Positions 47,837-60,884 of a stretch of 64,000 nt of DNA are shown in pieces. Origin of the DNA: Pogostemon cablin (Eukaryota > Streptophyta > Magnoliopsida > Lamiales > Lamiaceae); contig CM042987.1 of the NCBI GenBank assembly GCA_023678885.1, positions 25,010,927 to 25,074,926 on the forward strand, given 5' to 3'. Made by a program: the position numbers and the translations under genes. The notes below the pieces were generated by a model, which worked only from the letters and a program-made list of their open reading frames with translations, was not told where the DNA came from and did not search any database. Numbering within the stretch: position 1 is the stretch's first letter; each line of letters starts with the position of its first letter.

Positions 47837-50119
47837 TTTCAGTTTCTATGCATTAACGGATGGATACTTCATTTCATTTAAATGACATGGTCATAGAAAT
47901 GAGGAATGAGGCTATAATCCGTTAAAGTACATTGGTGGATAATTTGGATACTCTTGAATCATGCATATCCCACAGATGCAATAAATAGTAATTAAATAAT
48001 GCATCTTCTAATATTAGTAAGAGAAAGGAACCTTTGGAAATGAACTAAACATACATTTGGCGTCTATGACTAATTCATTTTACTTGAGTAGGATTCAAAA
48101 GTTGATAGCCGATAGACCGTAAGTTCTATCTGAAGTGGAAACTATCGGACTTGCGAGTCGTGCTTGGAAGTAAAATTGATTAACTGCCTTTTCAAGGCTG
48201 TGGGGTGTAGAGCCAAAGATATATATGTTGGAATTAGTTCATTCTGATTCAAGCGAACCTAACAATATCCAGGCGAGAGGTGGTTATGAATATTCAAAGA
48301 TTATTCTGGGAACCGATATATTTATTTGATGCACTGCAAGTCTAAGTTCTTGGATTAATTCAAGAATTGTAAGACTGGTACAGTGAGCGTCATGGAAAAT
48401 ATATCACATCATTACGATTCAATCGTGATGATGAAGACCTCTTTGGATAGTTAGGAACTAATAATCAGAAGTTGAGATTAAATCTCAAGTTGACTACACC
48501 GGGCATGCCCCAGCTGAATGGTGTGGTGAGTAGAAGGGATAAGGCTCTTATGGTTATGATTAGATAGATGATGAATTATTTGGAATAATTAAATTCATTT
48601 TATGGATATACCCTAGATACAGTAATTCGTGAAACATTTGTCTGTATATGGGATATCCTAGAAAAATGGAGAGTGATTTATTTAGTCCAAAAGATCGAAG
48701 GGTGATTGTCAACACAAACACTAGATTTTTTGGAAAAGGACTATGTAATAAATCACAAGCCCATGTATAAGTTGTTCTAAAGGAAGTGAGAGGAAAACAC
48801 TAAGTATAAGTACCAAGTGTACAAGAGGATATACCACAAGGTAAACTGCATCGCGTGTCACGTCTGATACACAATTACATGTAGTGCCTTGTCGTAGTGG
48901 GAGGGTTGTGTGACAACTCATAAATATATGTTTGGGAGAGTCGTGAGACTTGATCCCTAGTGAACATGGTATTATCCCACGGATACGACATAGCACTACA
49001 AGATTAAAATGCGGAATCTTAGTAAGTTGCAATGTACGTTGAAATAGAATCTACGGATTCTATATTAAGTCTGGGAACTTGTATGACCACTAAATGGTGT
49101 AAAAACCATTGCAAGTGATCATAGGAAATAAAAGAGGATCATACGGAAAGGTGAAAATCTTGGAAGCAAAGCTTGTTGCGAAAAGATGTACTCAGAAAGA
49201 AATGGTTCGATTATGAGGGAACATATTCGCTGGTAGCTATGCTTAAATTGATCTGGATTCTTTTATTTATTGCTGCTCATATTAAATTATGAGGGACAGC
49301 AAATAGATGTCAAGACAGCTTTCCTGATTGGAAGTCTTGAGGAAAACATCTATGTGAAGCAACCAGAGTAATTCATTGCAAAGTACTAATAGCATTTTGA
49401 TAGTAAGCTTAAAAGTGTCCAGTGATGGACTAAAGCAAGTTTTAAGATCGTGAAGCATCTGTTTTGATTAGATAATCCAGTGGCATGGATTTAAATCAAT
49501 GAGCGGATGAGTCTTGTGTGTTGTAAAGAGTGACGGAAACGTGGTGGTGTTTCTTGTACTATACGTAGATAGTATCTTGCTCATTGGAGACAATGAAAGA
49601 GTATTATCGGGCGTATGGGTACGGTTAATAAAGCGGTAGTGATGAAGGACTTAAGAAAGGCAAAATACATCCTTTTGATCACGGTAATACGGATCACAAG
49701 AAAGGATGTTATGCTTATCTCAAGTTTCATAAAATGATACAGTCCATACTCGTTTAGCATGTAAATTTATCTAAGTGAATGTGTCTTTGAGACACAAGAA
49801 GAAGATATAGTAGATGAAAGCGGTTCCTTATGCTTCGGCGAATAAGGAAGCTTAATCTAAAGAATGCTATGAACGAAGTTGGATATCTGTGTTGCTGAAC
49901 GCATGAACAGAAGGTATCAACGTAACCCGAAACAAGAATGATGAACTGTAGTAAGACATATATAAAGTGCCTGAGAAGGACTGGAAATTATATGTGGATT
50001 TACTAAACAGATTCACTGCTTCTTGTGGATTACGTAGATTCAGATTTTTTAGTCAGATTGGACGGCAGTAAATTCTCCTCAAAGGTTATGTGTTTAATTT
50101 TAGGAAGTAGAGTCATAAT

Positions 50120-50383
50120 GTGGAGGAGTGTTATATAGAAATATATTTCAGACTCCGGGCTCCATCATGGAAAGATGATAAATTGGAGCCTATGAGGCAG
50201 CCAAAGTATCTATATGACTCTAGAAACTTCAAGATGGACTTCGAAGTGTTTCTAAGTTTGCCCAAGAATATCACAATTTATATTGATGATATTGGTGCAG
50301 TTGCAAACTTGAAGGAATCACGAGTCCATAAGGCAATTAAACACATGGAGCGCGAGTACCACCTGCTACGAGAAATCGTATGA
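50120..50383 (+). pseudogene. E2 RNase H C-terminal fragment (87 codons open)
   Basis: This stretch corresponds to the end of copia RNase H. It contains NITIYIDDIGAVANLKESRV and HKAIKHMEREYHLLREIV, where family members typically read a CDN-G-A motif, then 'SKH', and end in 'YHLIREIV'. The family's 'CDN' has become IDD. The N-terminal RNase H residues upstream (about 50,015-50,120) are interrupted by stops. The corresponding E1 and E3 regions are also broken; E3 runs off the window within this domain. Confidence 0.75.
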
Positions 50384-50534
50384 TGAGGGGAAGGTTGTTG
50401 TCGCCTAGATTGCATCGGATGATGGCCTAGTAAACCATTTACAAGGGCATTAAGGCGAGAGCTTTTAATGGTCGTGTAGTGGGAGTAGGAATCAGATGTA
50501 TGGCAGAAGACATGACAGCATAGTCTTTTAGTAT

Positions 50535-50545
50535 AAGTGGGAGAT
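50535..50545 (+). other. E2 polypurine tract
   Basis: AAGTGGGAGAT lies immediately before the 3' LTR start at 50,546 and is identical to that of E1. Confidence 0.85.
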
Positions 50546-51747
50546 TGTTGGATTGTATACTAAAAGTCTAGCTTTAGTATGAACAATGTCATAACAATAT
50601 TTGAAATGAGAATCATTGATCAAATGATTTCGTCTTATAATTTATTTTATATGCATGACGCAATAGTCCATTTACTTTATACTGTAGATAATATGTTGTG
50701 CGACAACACGCAGAAGATTATACTATCGGTTTCCTTATAAAGTATAAACAGATGCTCACAACTGAGATAGACGGGGACTCTCTATCGGTATGGTTGTAGT
50801 GTGGTTTGGTATTAGCTTGTCTTGGCTATAGAATCACATTAGTGCACTTGTGTGTATTGAGCAGGACCGCCTGAGATCGTTCTTCTTATACTGACTATAT
50901 AGTAGAACTTGATCTCTGTTATTATGGAAGTTCGTGCTCTTAATCCCTATACAATAACCTCGACACGTAGGGCAGTATGTATTTCTTTGATTCATCAATG
51001 GGTGAGATTTATAAGTATTAAATCAACAAACTCGGTGAGTTGGGAAGTAGTGCTGTATCTATGGTGTGCTGTTGATTGTATAAGGAATCCATGTCCGTCA
51101 TAGGTTGATGATGTCCCCTTGAGGAGCTCATAAGGTTAATCATGTAAATCTTGCAAGTGGATTAATTTCCGGCATGATAAAAAGGTTGAGTGGTACTACT
51201 CTCGGATGAGATATTAATTAATTAGAGTTGTCAGTAACTTAATTAATTAATGGACCTTGAATATCTTAAACATGGGGAGACTATCGGGCTTATAATAAGA
51301 AGGAGCCCAGAACATAATTTGGGATTGGATGGGTAGTGCAATAATAATATTTTAGTGGACTATATTATTATTATTGGATTTAATTAAAAGCTTTGGGCTA
51401 AGCTTGGTTAATTAAATTCAATTGAGGCCCAGCCCAATTTCTCCTCCTGGTCCCTGCAGTAGCCCTTATAAATAAGTTATCTCAGTTCCTGTTAACCCTA
51501 AGTCAGTGCCTCATTTGACAGTTAGAAAGAACAGGAGCAGATTGAGAGAATCCTGCGGATTGTTGCCCACACAACAGCAGGATTCAACTTGGGACATACT
51601 GCAGAAGATTGAGAGGTGGTTCTCTGCAACGGTTCATCCTCTACATCAACCCAGAAGTACGGTAAAACGGTTTAATTATGCTTCCTCTGATTTGTTTAAC
51701 TGTTTATCCTAACGATCATGTTGATCCGCACGATCCAATTGCCAACA
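50546..51747 (+). mobile_element. E2 3' LTR (1,202 bp)
   Basis: It has the same length as the 5' LTR (constant offset 7,013 bp), with ten substitutions that I could count. The hairpin is at 51,373-51,422 and the TATA box at 51,467-51,474. It ends CCAACA followed by the CCATC target duplication and satellite. Confidence 0.95.
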
Positions 51748-54700
51748 CCATCATCATTGTTCATAAATCCTTCATCATGATGCTCATTTCCTTAATCATG
51801 ATGCATATATCCTTCATCATGATGCTCATTTTCTTCATCATGTTGCATATTTCTTTCATCACGATGCTCATTTCCAACATCATGATGCTCATTTCCTCAT
51901 CATGATGCATATTTCTTTCATCACGATGCTCATTTCCAACATCATGATGCTCATTTCCTTCATCATGATGCTCATTTCCTTCATCAAGATGTATATTTTC
52001 TTCATCATGATGCTCATTTCATTCATCATGATGCTCATTACCATCATCATGATGCATAAATCCTTCATCATCAGGCTCATTTACATCATCATAATGCTAA
52101 TTTACTCCATCATTTTGTATATTTCCTTCATCATGATGCTATTTCCTTCATCTTGATGCTCATTTCCATCATTATGATGCATAAATCATTCTTATGATGC
52201 TAATTTTCTTCAACATGATGCATAAATCCTTCAATATGATGCTCAATTCCTCAATAATTATGCGTGTTTCCTTTATCATGATGCTCATTTCCAACATAAT
52301 GATGCTTATTTCCTTCATTATGATGCATATTTCTGTCATCATGATGCTCATTTCCATCATCATGATGTTCATTTCCTCCATCATGATTCTTATTTCCTTC
52401 TTCATCATGCATATTTTCTTCATCATGATGCTCATTTCCTTCCCCATGATGGTTATTTCCATCATCATGATGCAAAAATTCTTCATCATGATGCTCATTT
52501 TCTTCATCATGATGCTCATTTTCTTCATTTAGATACATGTTTCCATCATCATGATACTTATTTACTACATCATGATGCTCATTTCCTATATCATAATGCA
52601 TATTTCCTTCATCATAATGCTCATTTCCCTTATCATGATGCTCTTTTTTTCATTATGATGCTTATGTTAATCATCATGATGCTCATTTCCTTCATCATGA
52701 TGCTAATTTCCTTCATCATGATGCTAATTTCTTCCATCATGAGGCTTATTTCCTTCATCATGATGTATATTTTCTTCATCATAATGCTCATTTCCTACAT
52801 CCGACGCTCATTTCCATAATCATGATGCATAAATCCTTCATCATGATGCTGGTTTCATTTCGTTATTATGCATAAATCCTTCATTATAATGCTCATGTCC
52901 TTGATCATGCATGTTTTCTTCATCATGATGCTCATTTCCTACACAATGATTCTCATTTCCTTCATCATGATGCTCATTTCCAACATAATGATGATCATTT
53001 CCTTCATCATGATGCATATTTCTATCATAAAGATGCTAATTTCCATCATCATGATGCTCATTTCCTCCATCATGATCCTTATTTCCTTCATAATGATGCA
53101 TATTTTCTTTATCATGATGCTCATTTCCTTCATTATGATGCACATTTCCATCATCATGATGCATAATCGTTCAAGATGATGTTCATTTTCTTCATCATGA
53201 TGCTCATTTCCTACATCATGATTCTCATTTCCTTCATCATGATGCTTATTTCCATCATCATTGTTCATAATCCTTCATGATTATGCTCATTTCCTTCATC
53301 ATGATGCATATATCTTTCATCATGATGCTTATTTCCTTCATCATGATGCATATTACTTTCATCACGATGCTCATTTCCAACATCATGATGCTCATTTCCT
53401 TCATCAAGATGCATATTTTTGTCATCACTATGCCCATTTCCTTCATCATGATGCTCATTACCATCATCTTGATGCATAAATCCTTCACCATGATGCATAT
53501 TTTCTTTATCATAATGTTTATTTCCTTCATCATGATGCTCATTTCCATCATTATGATGCATAAATCCTTCGTTATGATGCTCATTTCCTTAATAATGATG
53601 CGTGTTTCCTTCATCATGGTGCTCATTTCCAACATAATGATGCTCATTTCCTTCATCATGATGCATATTTCTGTCATCATAATGCTCATTTCCATCAACA
53701 TGATGTTTATTTCCTCTATCATGATGCTTTTTCCCTTCTTCATGATGCATATTTTCTTCATCATGATGCTCATTTCGTTCACCATGATGCTTATTTCCAT
53801 CATCATCATGCATAAATCCTTCATCATGATGCTCATTTTCTTCATCATGATGCTCATTTCCTTCATCAAGATGCATGTTTCATTCATCATGATACTTATT
53901 TCCTACATCATGATGCTCATTTCCTATATCATGATGCGTATTTCCTTCATCATGATGTTCATTTCCCTTATCATGATGCTCTTTTCTTTCATCACGATGC
54001 TTATTTCAATCATAATAATGCTCATTTCCTTCATCATGATGCTAATTTCCTTCATCATGATGCTCATTTCCGCCATCATGATGAATATTTTTTTCATCAT
54101 GATGCTCATTTCCTTTATCATGATGCTCATTTCCATAATCATGATGCATAAATCCTTCATCATGATGCCTTTTTCCTTCAACATGATGCGTATTTCCTTC
54201 ATCATGGTACTCATTTCCTACATCATGATTCTCATTTCCTTCATCATGATGCTCATTTACATCATCATTGTTCATAAATCCTTCATCATGATGCTCATTT
54301 CCTTCATCATGATGCATATATCCTTCATCATGATGCTCATTTCCATAATCATGATGCATAAATCCTTCATCATGATGCTGGTTTCCTTCGTCATTATGCA
54401 TAAATCCTTCATTATAATGTTCATTTCCTTGATCATGCATGTTTCTTCCATCATAATGCTCATTACCTATATAATGATGCTTATTTCCTTCATCATGATG
54501 CTCATTTCCATCATTATGATGCGTAAATCCTTTGTTATGATGCTCATTTCCTTAATAATGATGCGTGTTTCCTTCATCATGATGCTCATTTCCTTCATCA
54601 CGATGCATATTTCTGTCATCATGATGCTCATTTCCATCAACATGATGTTTATTTCCTCTATCATGATGCTTATTTCCTTCTTCATGATACATATTTTCTT

Positions 54701-57132
54701 CATCCTGATGCTCATTTCGTTCACCATGATACTTATTTCCATCATCATGATGCATAAACCTTTCATCATGATACTCATTTTCTTCACCATGATGCTCATT
54801 TCCTTCATCAAGATGCATGTTTCCTTCATCATGATGCATATTTCCTACATGATGATGCTCATTTCCTTTATCATGATGCATATTTCCTTCATCATGATGC
54901 TCATTTCCTTTATCATGATGCTCTTTTCATTCATCATGATGCTTATTTCAAACATCATGATGATCATTTCCTTCATCATGATGCTAATTTCCTTCATCAT
55001 AATGCTAATTTCACCCATCATGATGCTTATTTCCCTGATCATGATGTATATTTTCTTCATCATAATGCTCATTTCCTTTATCATGATGTTCATTTTAATA
55101 ATCATGATGCATAAATCCTTCATCATGATGCTGGTTTCCTTCGTCATGATGCATATTTCTTTCATCAAGATGCTCATTTCCATCATCATGATGCTCATTT
55201 CCTCCATCATGATCCTTATTTCCTTCATAATGATGCATATTTTCTTTATCATGATGCTCATTTCTTTCATTAAGATTCTCATTTCCATCATCATGATGCA
55301 TAATCGTTCAACATGATGTCTATTTTCTTCATCATGAAGCTCATTTTCTACATCATGATGCTCATTTCCATCATCATTGTTCATAAATCCTTCATCATGA
55401 TGCTCATTTCCTTAATCATGATGCATATATCCTTCATCATGATGCTCATTTTCTTCATCATGATGCATATTTCTTTCATCACGATGCTCATTTCCAACAT
55501 CATGATGCTCATTTCCTCATCATGATGCATATTTCTTTCATCACGATGCTCATTTCCAACATCATGATGCTCATTTCCTTCATCATGATGCTCATTTCCT
55601 TCATCAAGATGTATATTTTCTTCATCATGATGCTCATTTCATTCATCATGATGCTCATTACCATCATCATGATGCATAAATCCTTCATCATGAGGCTCAT
55701 TTACATCATCATAATGGTAATTTACTCCATCATTTTGTATATTTCCTTCATCATGATGCTATTTCCTTCATCTTGATGCTCATTTCCATCATTATGATAC
55801 ATAAAACATTCTTATGATGCTAATTTTCTTCAACATGATGCATAAATCCTTCAATATGATGCTCAATTCCTCAATAATTATGCGTGTTTCCTTTATCATG
55901 ATGCTCATTTCCAACATAATGATGCTTATTCCTTCATTATGATGCATATTTCTGTCATCATGATGCTCATTTCCATCATCATGATGTTCATTTCCTCCAT
56001 CATGATTCTTATTTCCTTCTTCATCATGCATATTTTCTTCATCATGATGCTCATTTCCTTCCCCATGATGGTTATTTCCGTCATCATGATGCAAAAATTC
56101 TTCATCATGATGCTCATTTTCTTCATCATGATGCTCATTTCCTTCATCTAGATACATGTTTCCATCATCATGATACTTATTTACTACATCATGATGCTCA
56201 TTTCCTATATCATGATGCATATTTCCATCATCATGATGCTCATTTCCCTTATCATGATGCTCTTTTTTTCATCATGATGCTTATATCAATCATCATGATG
56301 CTAATTTCCTTCATCATGATGCTAATTTCTTCCATCATGAGGCTTATTTCCTTCATCATGATGTATATTTTCTTCATCATAATGCTCATTTCCTTCATCA
56401 TGATGCTCATTTCCATAATCATGATGCATAAATCCTTCATCATGATGCTGGTTTCCTTTCGTCATTATGCATAAATCCTTCATTATAATGCTCATGTCCT
56501 TGATCATGCATGTTTCCTTCATCATGATGCTCATTTCCTACACAATGATTCTCATTTCCTTCATCATGATGCTCATTTCCTACATAATGATGATCATTTC
56601 CTTCATCATGATGCATATTTCTTTCATAAAGATGCTAATTTCCATCATCATGATGATCATTTCCTCCATCATGATCCTTATTTCCTTCATAATGATGCGT
56701 ATTTTCTTTATCATGATGCTCATTTCCTTCATTATGATGCACATTTCCATCATCATGATGCATAATCGTTCAAGATGATGTTCATTTTCTTCATCATGAT
56801 GCTCATTTCCTACATCATGATTCTCATTTCTTTCATCATGATGCTCATTTCCATCATCATTGTTCATAATCCTTCATCATGATGCTCGTTTTCTTCATCA
56901 TGATGCTTATTTTCTTCATCATGATGCATATTACTTTCATCACGATGCTCATTTGCAACATCATGATGCTCATTTACTTCATCAAGATGCATATTTTCTT
57001 CATCACTATGCCCATTTCCTTCATCATGATGCTCATTACCATCATCATGATGCATAAATCCTTCATCATGATGCATATTTTCTTTATCATGATGTTTATT
57101 TCCTTCATCATGATGCTCATTTCCATCATTAT
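51748..57132. repeat. Satellite array 3: 21-bp repeat with a 3.6-kb higher-order unit
   Basis: The monomer and orientation are the same as in arrays 1 and 2. The first part (51,748 to about 52,600) recurs at 55,368 to about 56,220 with an offset of 3,620; 52,868 recurs at 56,467 with an offset of 3,599 (one monomer less). The middle (53,261-54,250) repeats the array 2 unit (39,160-40,150 and its copies). The part 54,550-55,316 resembles 42,760-43,476. Array 3 therefore carries the same blocks as array 2 in a longer arrangement. The last five bases ATTAT (57,128-57,132) are the presumed left target duplication of E3. Confidence 0.93.
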
Positions 57133-58328
57133 TGTTGGATTATATACTAAAAGTTTAGCTTTAGTATGAACAATGTCATAACAATATTTGAAATGAGAAT
57201 CATTGATCAAATGATTGCATATTGTAATTTATTTTATATGCATGATGCAATAGTCCATTTACTTTATACTGTAGATAATATGTTGTGCGACAACAAGCGG
57301 AAGATCATATTATCGGTTTCCTTATAAAGTATAAACAGATGCTCACAACTGAGATAGACGGGGACTCTCTATCGGTATGGTTGTAGTGTGGTTTAGTATT
57401 AGCTTGTCTTGGCTATAGAATCACATTAGTGCACTTGTGTGTATTGAGCAGGACCGCCTGAGGTCGTTCTTCTTATACTGACTATATAGTAGAACTTGAT
57501 CTCTGTTATTATGGAAGTTCGTGCTCTTAATCCCTATACAATAACCTCGACACGTAGGGCAGTATGTATTTCTTTGATTCATCAATGGGTGAGATTTATA
57601 AGTATTAAATCAACAAACTCGGTAAGTTGGGAAGTAGTGCTGTATCTATGGTGTGCTGTTGATTGTAGAAGGAATCCTTGTCCGTTATAGGTTGATGATG
57701 TCCCCTTGAGGAGCTCATAAGGTTTATCATGTAAATCTTGCAAGTGGATTAATTTCCGGCATGATAATAAGGTCGGGTGGTACTACTCTCGGATGAGATA
57801 TTAATTAATTTGAGTTGTCAGTAACTTAATTAATTAATGGACATTGTATATCTTAAACATGGGGAGACTATAGGGCTTATAATAAGAAGGAGCCCAGAAC
57901 ATAATTTTGGGATTGGACGGGTAGTGCAGTAATAATATTTTAGTGGACTATATTATTATTATTGGATTTAATTAAAAGCTTTGGGCTAAGCTTGGTTAAT
58001 TAAATTCAATTGAGGCCCAGCCCAATTTCTCCTCCTGGTCCCTGCTGTAGCCCAAGTATATAAGTCATCTCAGTTCCTGTTAAACCTAAGTTTGTGCCTC
58101 TTTTGACACACGGGAGAGAACAGAGAGCAGATTGAGAGAACTCTTGGGATTGTTGACCACCCAACACCAGAGTTGACTTTGGGACATACGGTAGAAGATC
58201 AGAGGTAGTTCTCTGCAGTTCATCCTCTACACCAACCCAGAAGTACGGTAAACGGTTTTTATGCTTCCGCTGATTGTTTGCCTGTTTATCCTAACAATCA
58301 CGTTGAACCGCACGATCCAATTGCAACA
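57133..58328 (+). mobile_element. E3 5' LTR (1,196 bp)
   Basis: The LTR runs from TGTTGGATTA to CCAATTGCAACA; the last six bases are GCAACA where other copies have CCAACA, a one-base loss. The hairpin is at 57,961-58,010 and TATATAAG at 58,057-58,064. The part before the hairpin is close to E2; the last 200 bp are closer to the LTR end at 1-190. Confidence 0.94.
58057..58064 (+). promoter_or_regulatory. TATA box of E3 5' LTR
   Basis: TATATAAG follows the GGCCCAGCCCA and 'ctcctcctggtccctg' blocks, as in the other LTRs. Confidence 0.7.
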
Positions 58329-58330
58329 AT

Positions 58331-58342
58331 TGGTATCAGAGC
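58331..58342 (+). other. E3 primer binding site (tRNA-iMet)
   Basis: TGGTATCAGAGC lies two bases after the 5' LTR. Confidence 0.92.
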
Positions 58343-60884
58343 GTTGGTTTCGTGGTGAAACATGAGACGTTAGGTGGGGTTTGTTTCATACGTATTTATT
58401 GTCGATTAAAAGCATGTATGATAGGGCTTATATGATTATGTGAAATAATCTGTTTATAATTGCCTGCGAGTAAGGGGTTTGTTATTATTATTATTTTATG
58501 CAAAAATCCCATCTGATGTTCATGTAATTGTGCAATCCCTATACTCGGTTGTTCATCGGTGGCTGCACGGGTACGAAAGTATCCTTGGATTTTTTTTTTC
58601 TCATCGAGAAGTCAGAAGAAGTATGAAATCGTTGCTGTCATAATCAAACGAATCATACACACACTTGGCTGAACACTGCTTGTAACTGAGTGGCGTGAGA
58701 AAGAAAGGCGAACAGTGACGCTGAAGGACAGAACGGTGATGGCGGCTGTGCCTGTCGCCACCCGGTGAAAACCGATGGGTGTCACGGCTGAACGAAGAAG
58801 GCAGGAGGCAGTGGAAAACGATGGGCCTTAGCGGCTGCTGGTGTTTGTCAATGGCCGCATGATGTGAAAACTGAAGCGGCGTGATCTATCCAGGCGAATT
58901 GAACAACATTCAGGCCGGCGAGTGGACTGGAGTTCTGGTGCATCTGATCTGGAGGGTTCCATGGCACTTCCGATCGCGTATTGTGGTTGGGCTGTTGTTG
59001 CTCGGTTGCTGGACGGCGGCGCTGTCGAGGCGAATCGGGGAATCCTGATGGAAGAAGCTGCGACCCCAGTCAGCGACGATGGATGGTGAGTCGGAATCGG
59101 CTACGCGACTGGTGCAGGCGGATCCCGATCGACGGCGTGCTGGACAGTGGCGGCTTTTGGCAGCGAAATCCGTATCAGATCCCATCTGGTGGGCTGACGG
59201 CGTTCATGCCGAGAGCAGCGGTCACTGGAGGATGTTCGAGTTCCAGTTTTTGTCGTGTCGGAACAGTCGACGGGCGGCTTCAGACCTGGACAGCAGGTTG
59301 CGGGACGAGGCTAGACATGAGAGGCCTACTGTGAAAATGATGGTGGGTTGATTGTGTTGCATAGCAGTGAAGCGGCGGCGCCGATCGGTTGCAGGACGGA
59401 GGTGCTGGGCAGCAGCTTCACGGCGCGGCAGATGCTGGCGGTTGTCGTCGGGCACACTGGATCGTCGCACGATGGTGGGCTGCGGTAGCAGCGGCCGGCA
59501 ACAGCGGCGCAACTCCGGCGGCTGACGGCACGATTGCCGAGAGCAGGGTGCCGGTGGAAGCCTCGCGTCTGGTTGCGGCTGTGAGAAGGATAGGGCAGCA
59601 CTGATAATGGGCCCAATTTTATTTTAATTGGTTAATGGGCTGGGAATTGGGCCCAAATTTTTTAATCAAAAGGATATTGGGCTGTTGGGCCCTATTTTAA
59701 TTATAGTGTATTTGGGATTGATTCTCTAGTTCATGGGCTGATGGTTTAATTTTAGGGCCCAATTCAGTAATTAATATAGGCTGCTCAATTTATTTTAGTT
59801 TGGTTTTGGGCTGTTGGGCCCAATTTTAATTAAAATGGTAATGGGCTGCTGGGCAATATTAATTGCTGGATTTAATTAATTGTGGAGTTGATGTTGGGCC
59901 AGGTTAAATATTGGGCTAGACCTTAATGCATAAATTGGCAGGGTAAATGGGCTTAATTATTTAATTAATGGGCTGCTCATTTTATGCTAATGATGTTTGG
60001 GTCAGCTGGGCCTATTTAATTGATCCAACATATTATGCAATTAATTAATGTTATATAACTGATTAATTGATTTAATTGTCAATTATTGTTGTATATGTGA
60101 CAGGCATGTTCTATGTGATTTATTTATTTAAATTGCTGTTAATAGAAGGATGTCTAAGTTGTATATTTTATTCTGGAATATTATATGCATGTTAAAACCC
60201 TCGGTAATTAAATAACTAAGTGGGAGAGGGGATTGGTAATAAATTCCCGCGGCCTCCATTATTGGTTTGTTAGCGATGTGAATAGACTTGCGCGTCGACA
60301 TTAGAGCCTTCCTCCCCATCGGATGAGTTTATTCATGGATTGCTGGAACAGACTTCATTAAATAATTACGTTTGTAATGTGATGCATATGAACTTGCGTG
60401 TTGGCTTAGACCTTCCTCCCTATCGGATGAGTTTATATGCGGTTCACTGGTACAAACTTGTAATTGATGACTGTAGGAAGTTATCCGAGCGCGTGTGTAC
60501 TTCTCCATCTGTAAGGCACACAAGCTTGGGCCGCGGACTTGGGGTCAAATAATGGTGTACACTTAGATATAAATAATAAGTATCCTCCCCATCGGAGTCA
60601 CTGCTTTTATTTGCATGGCTAAAGAGGAACCGACTATTAATTATTTTGTCATAAAGTGAGGTTGACAAATGAAATTAATGGGTAAAACCTTCTCTTGTAA
60701 ATGTTCGGGTTTGTAAACGTCCACACTATCGTGGCTTGCAGACTCACGGTGCTTGAGATGTCGGTGAATTTTATTTTATATTGTTTTGAGGGAATCAATA
60801 TAAAAGAATAAAATTCGAAGATTTGATTGGTAAATTTATTTGTGATTCTCTGAATTTTGAATGGTTTTATTTCACTAATTATTA
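58343..60884 (+). other. E3 leader: GC-rich slot, TGGGCY cluster, conserved AT-rich part
   Basis: About 58,640-59,600 is GC-rich and occupies the same slot as the E2 GC-rich part. It shares only short motifs with it (CGGATCCCGATCGACGG, 'gaccccagtcag', 'gtgctgg'). Open frames of up to 117 codons occur on both strands with no recognisable domain, so I do not call a gene. About 59,605-60,020 is rich in TGGGCC and TGGGCT. From about 60,100 the sequence matches E1 and E2, with the purine tract AAGTGGGAGAGGGGA (60,218-60,232), the repeated CGGATGAG segments and the block before gag. Confidence 0.65.

Larger units (their letters stand above)
47212..50500 (+). pseudogene. E2 gag-pol remnant (Ty1-copia)
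   Basis: The order is gag, protease, integrase, RT, RNase H. A gag piece near 47,410 reads LMNELEELGIEIEREPKS. The protease piece with VDTG is listed separately. The pre-integrase finger lies at about 48,055-48,200. The integrase end is at about 48,500 with QLNGVVSRR, where the catalytic Glu is Ser (codon 48,529-48,531). RT includes DVKTAFLIGSLEENIYVKQP ending at TAA (49,369-49,371) and YVDS (49,562-49,573). RNase H is open at 50,120-50,383. Many further stops and frameshifts separate these. The region is very similar to E3 and more distant from E1. Confidence 0.88.
43533..51747 (+). mobile_element. E2: Ty1-copia LTR retrotransposon, full-length but defective (8,215 bp)
   Basis: E2 has two LTRs of 1,202 bp each, flanked by the target duplication CCATC (43,528-43,532 and 51,748-51,752). 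I count 10 substitutions and no indel between the LTRs, about 0.8%, making this the youngest datable insertion here. The interior (44,735-50,545) has a primer binding site, a GC-rich leader, the conserved AT-rich leader, a broken gag-pol and a polypurine tract. An empty copy of its insertion site exists at 55,368-55,372. Despite its youth, pol carries many stops and lost catalytic residues, so it was probably copied with enzymes supplied by another element. Confidence 0.96.

Noticed and set aside
58910..59616. GC-rich open frames in the E3 leader as genes
   Set aside because: Frames on both strands are open by composition; the sequence does not keep any of them relative to E2.
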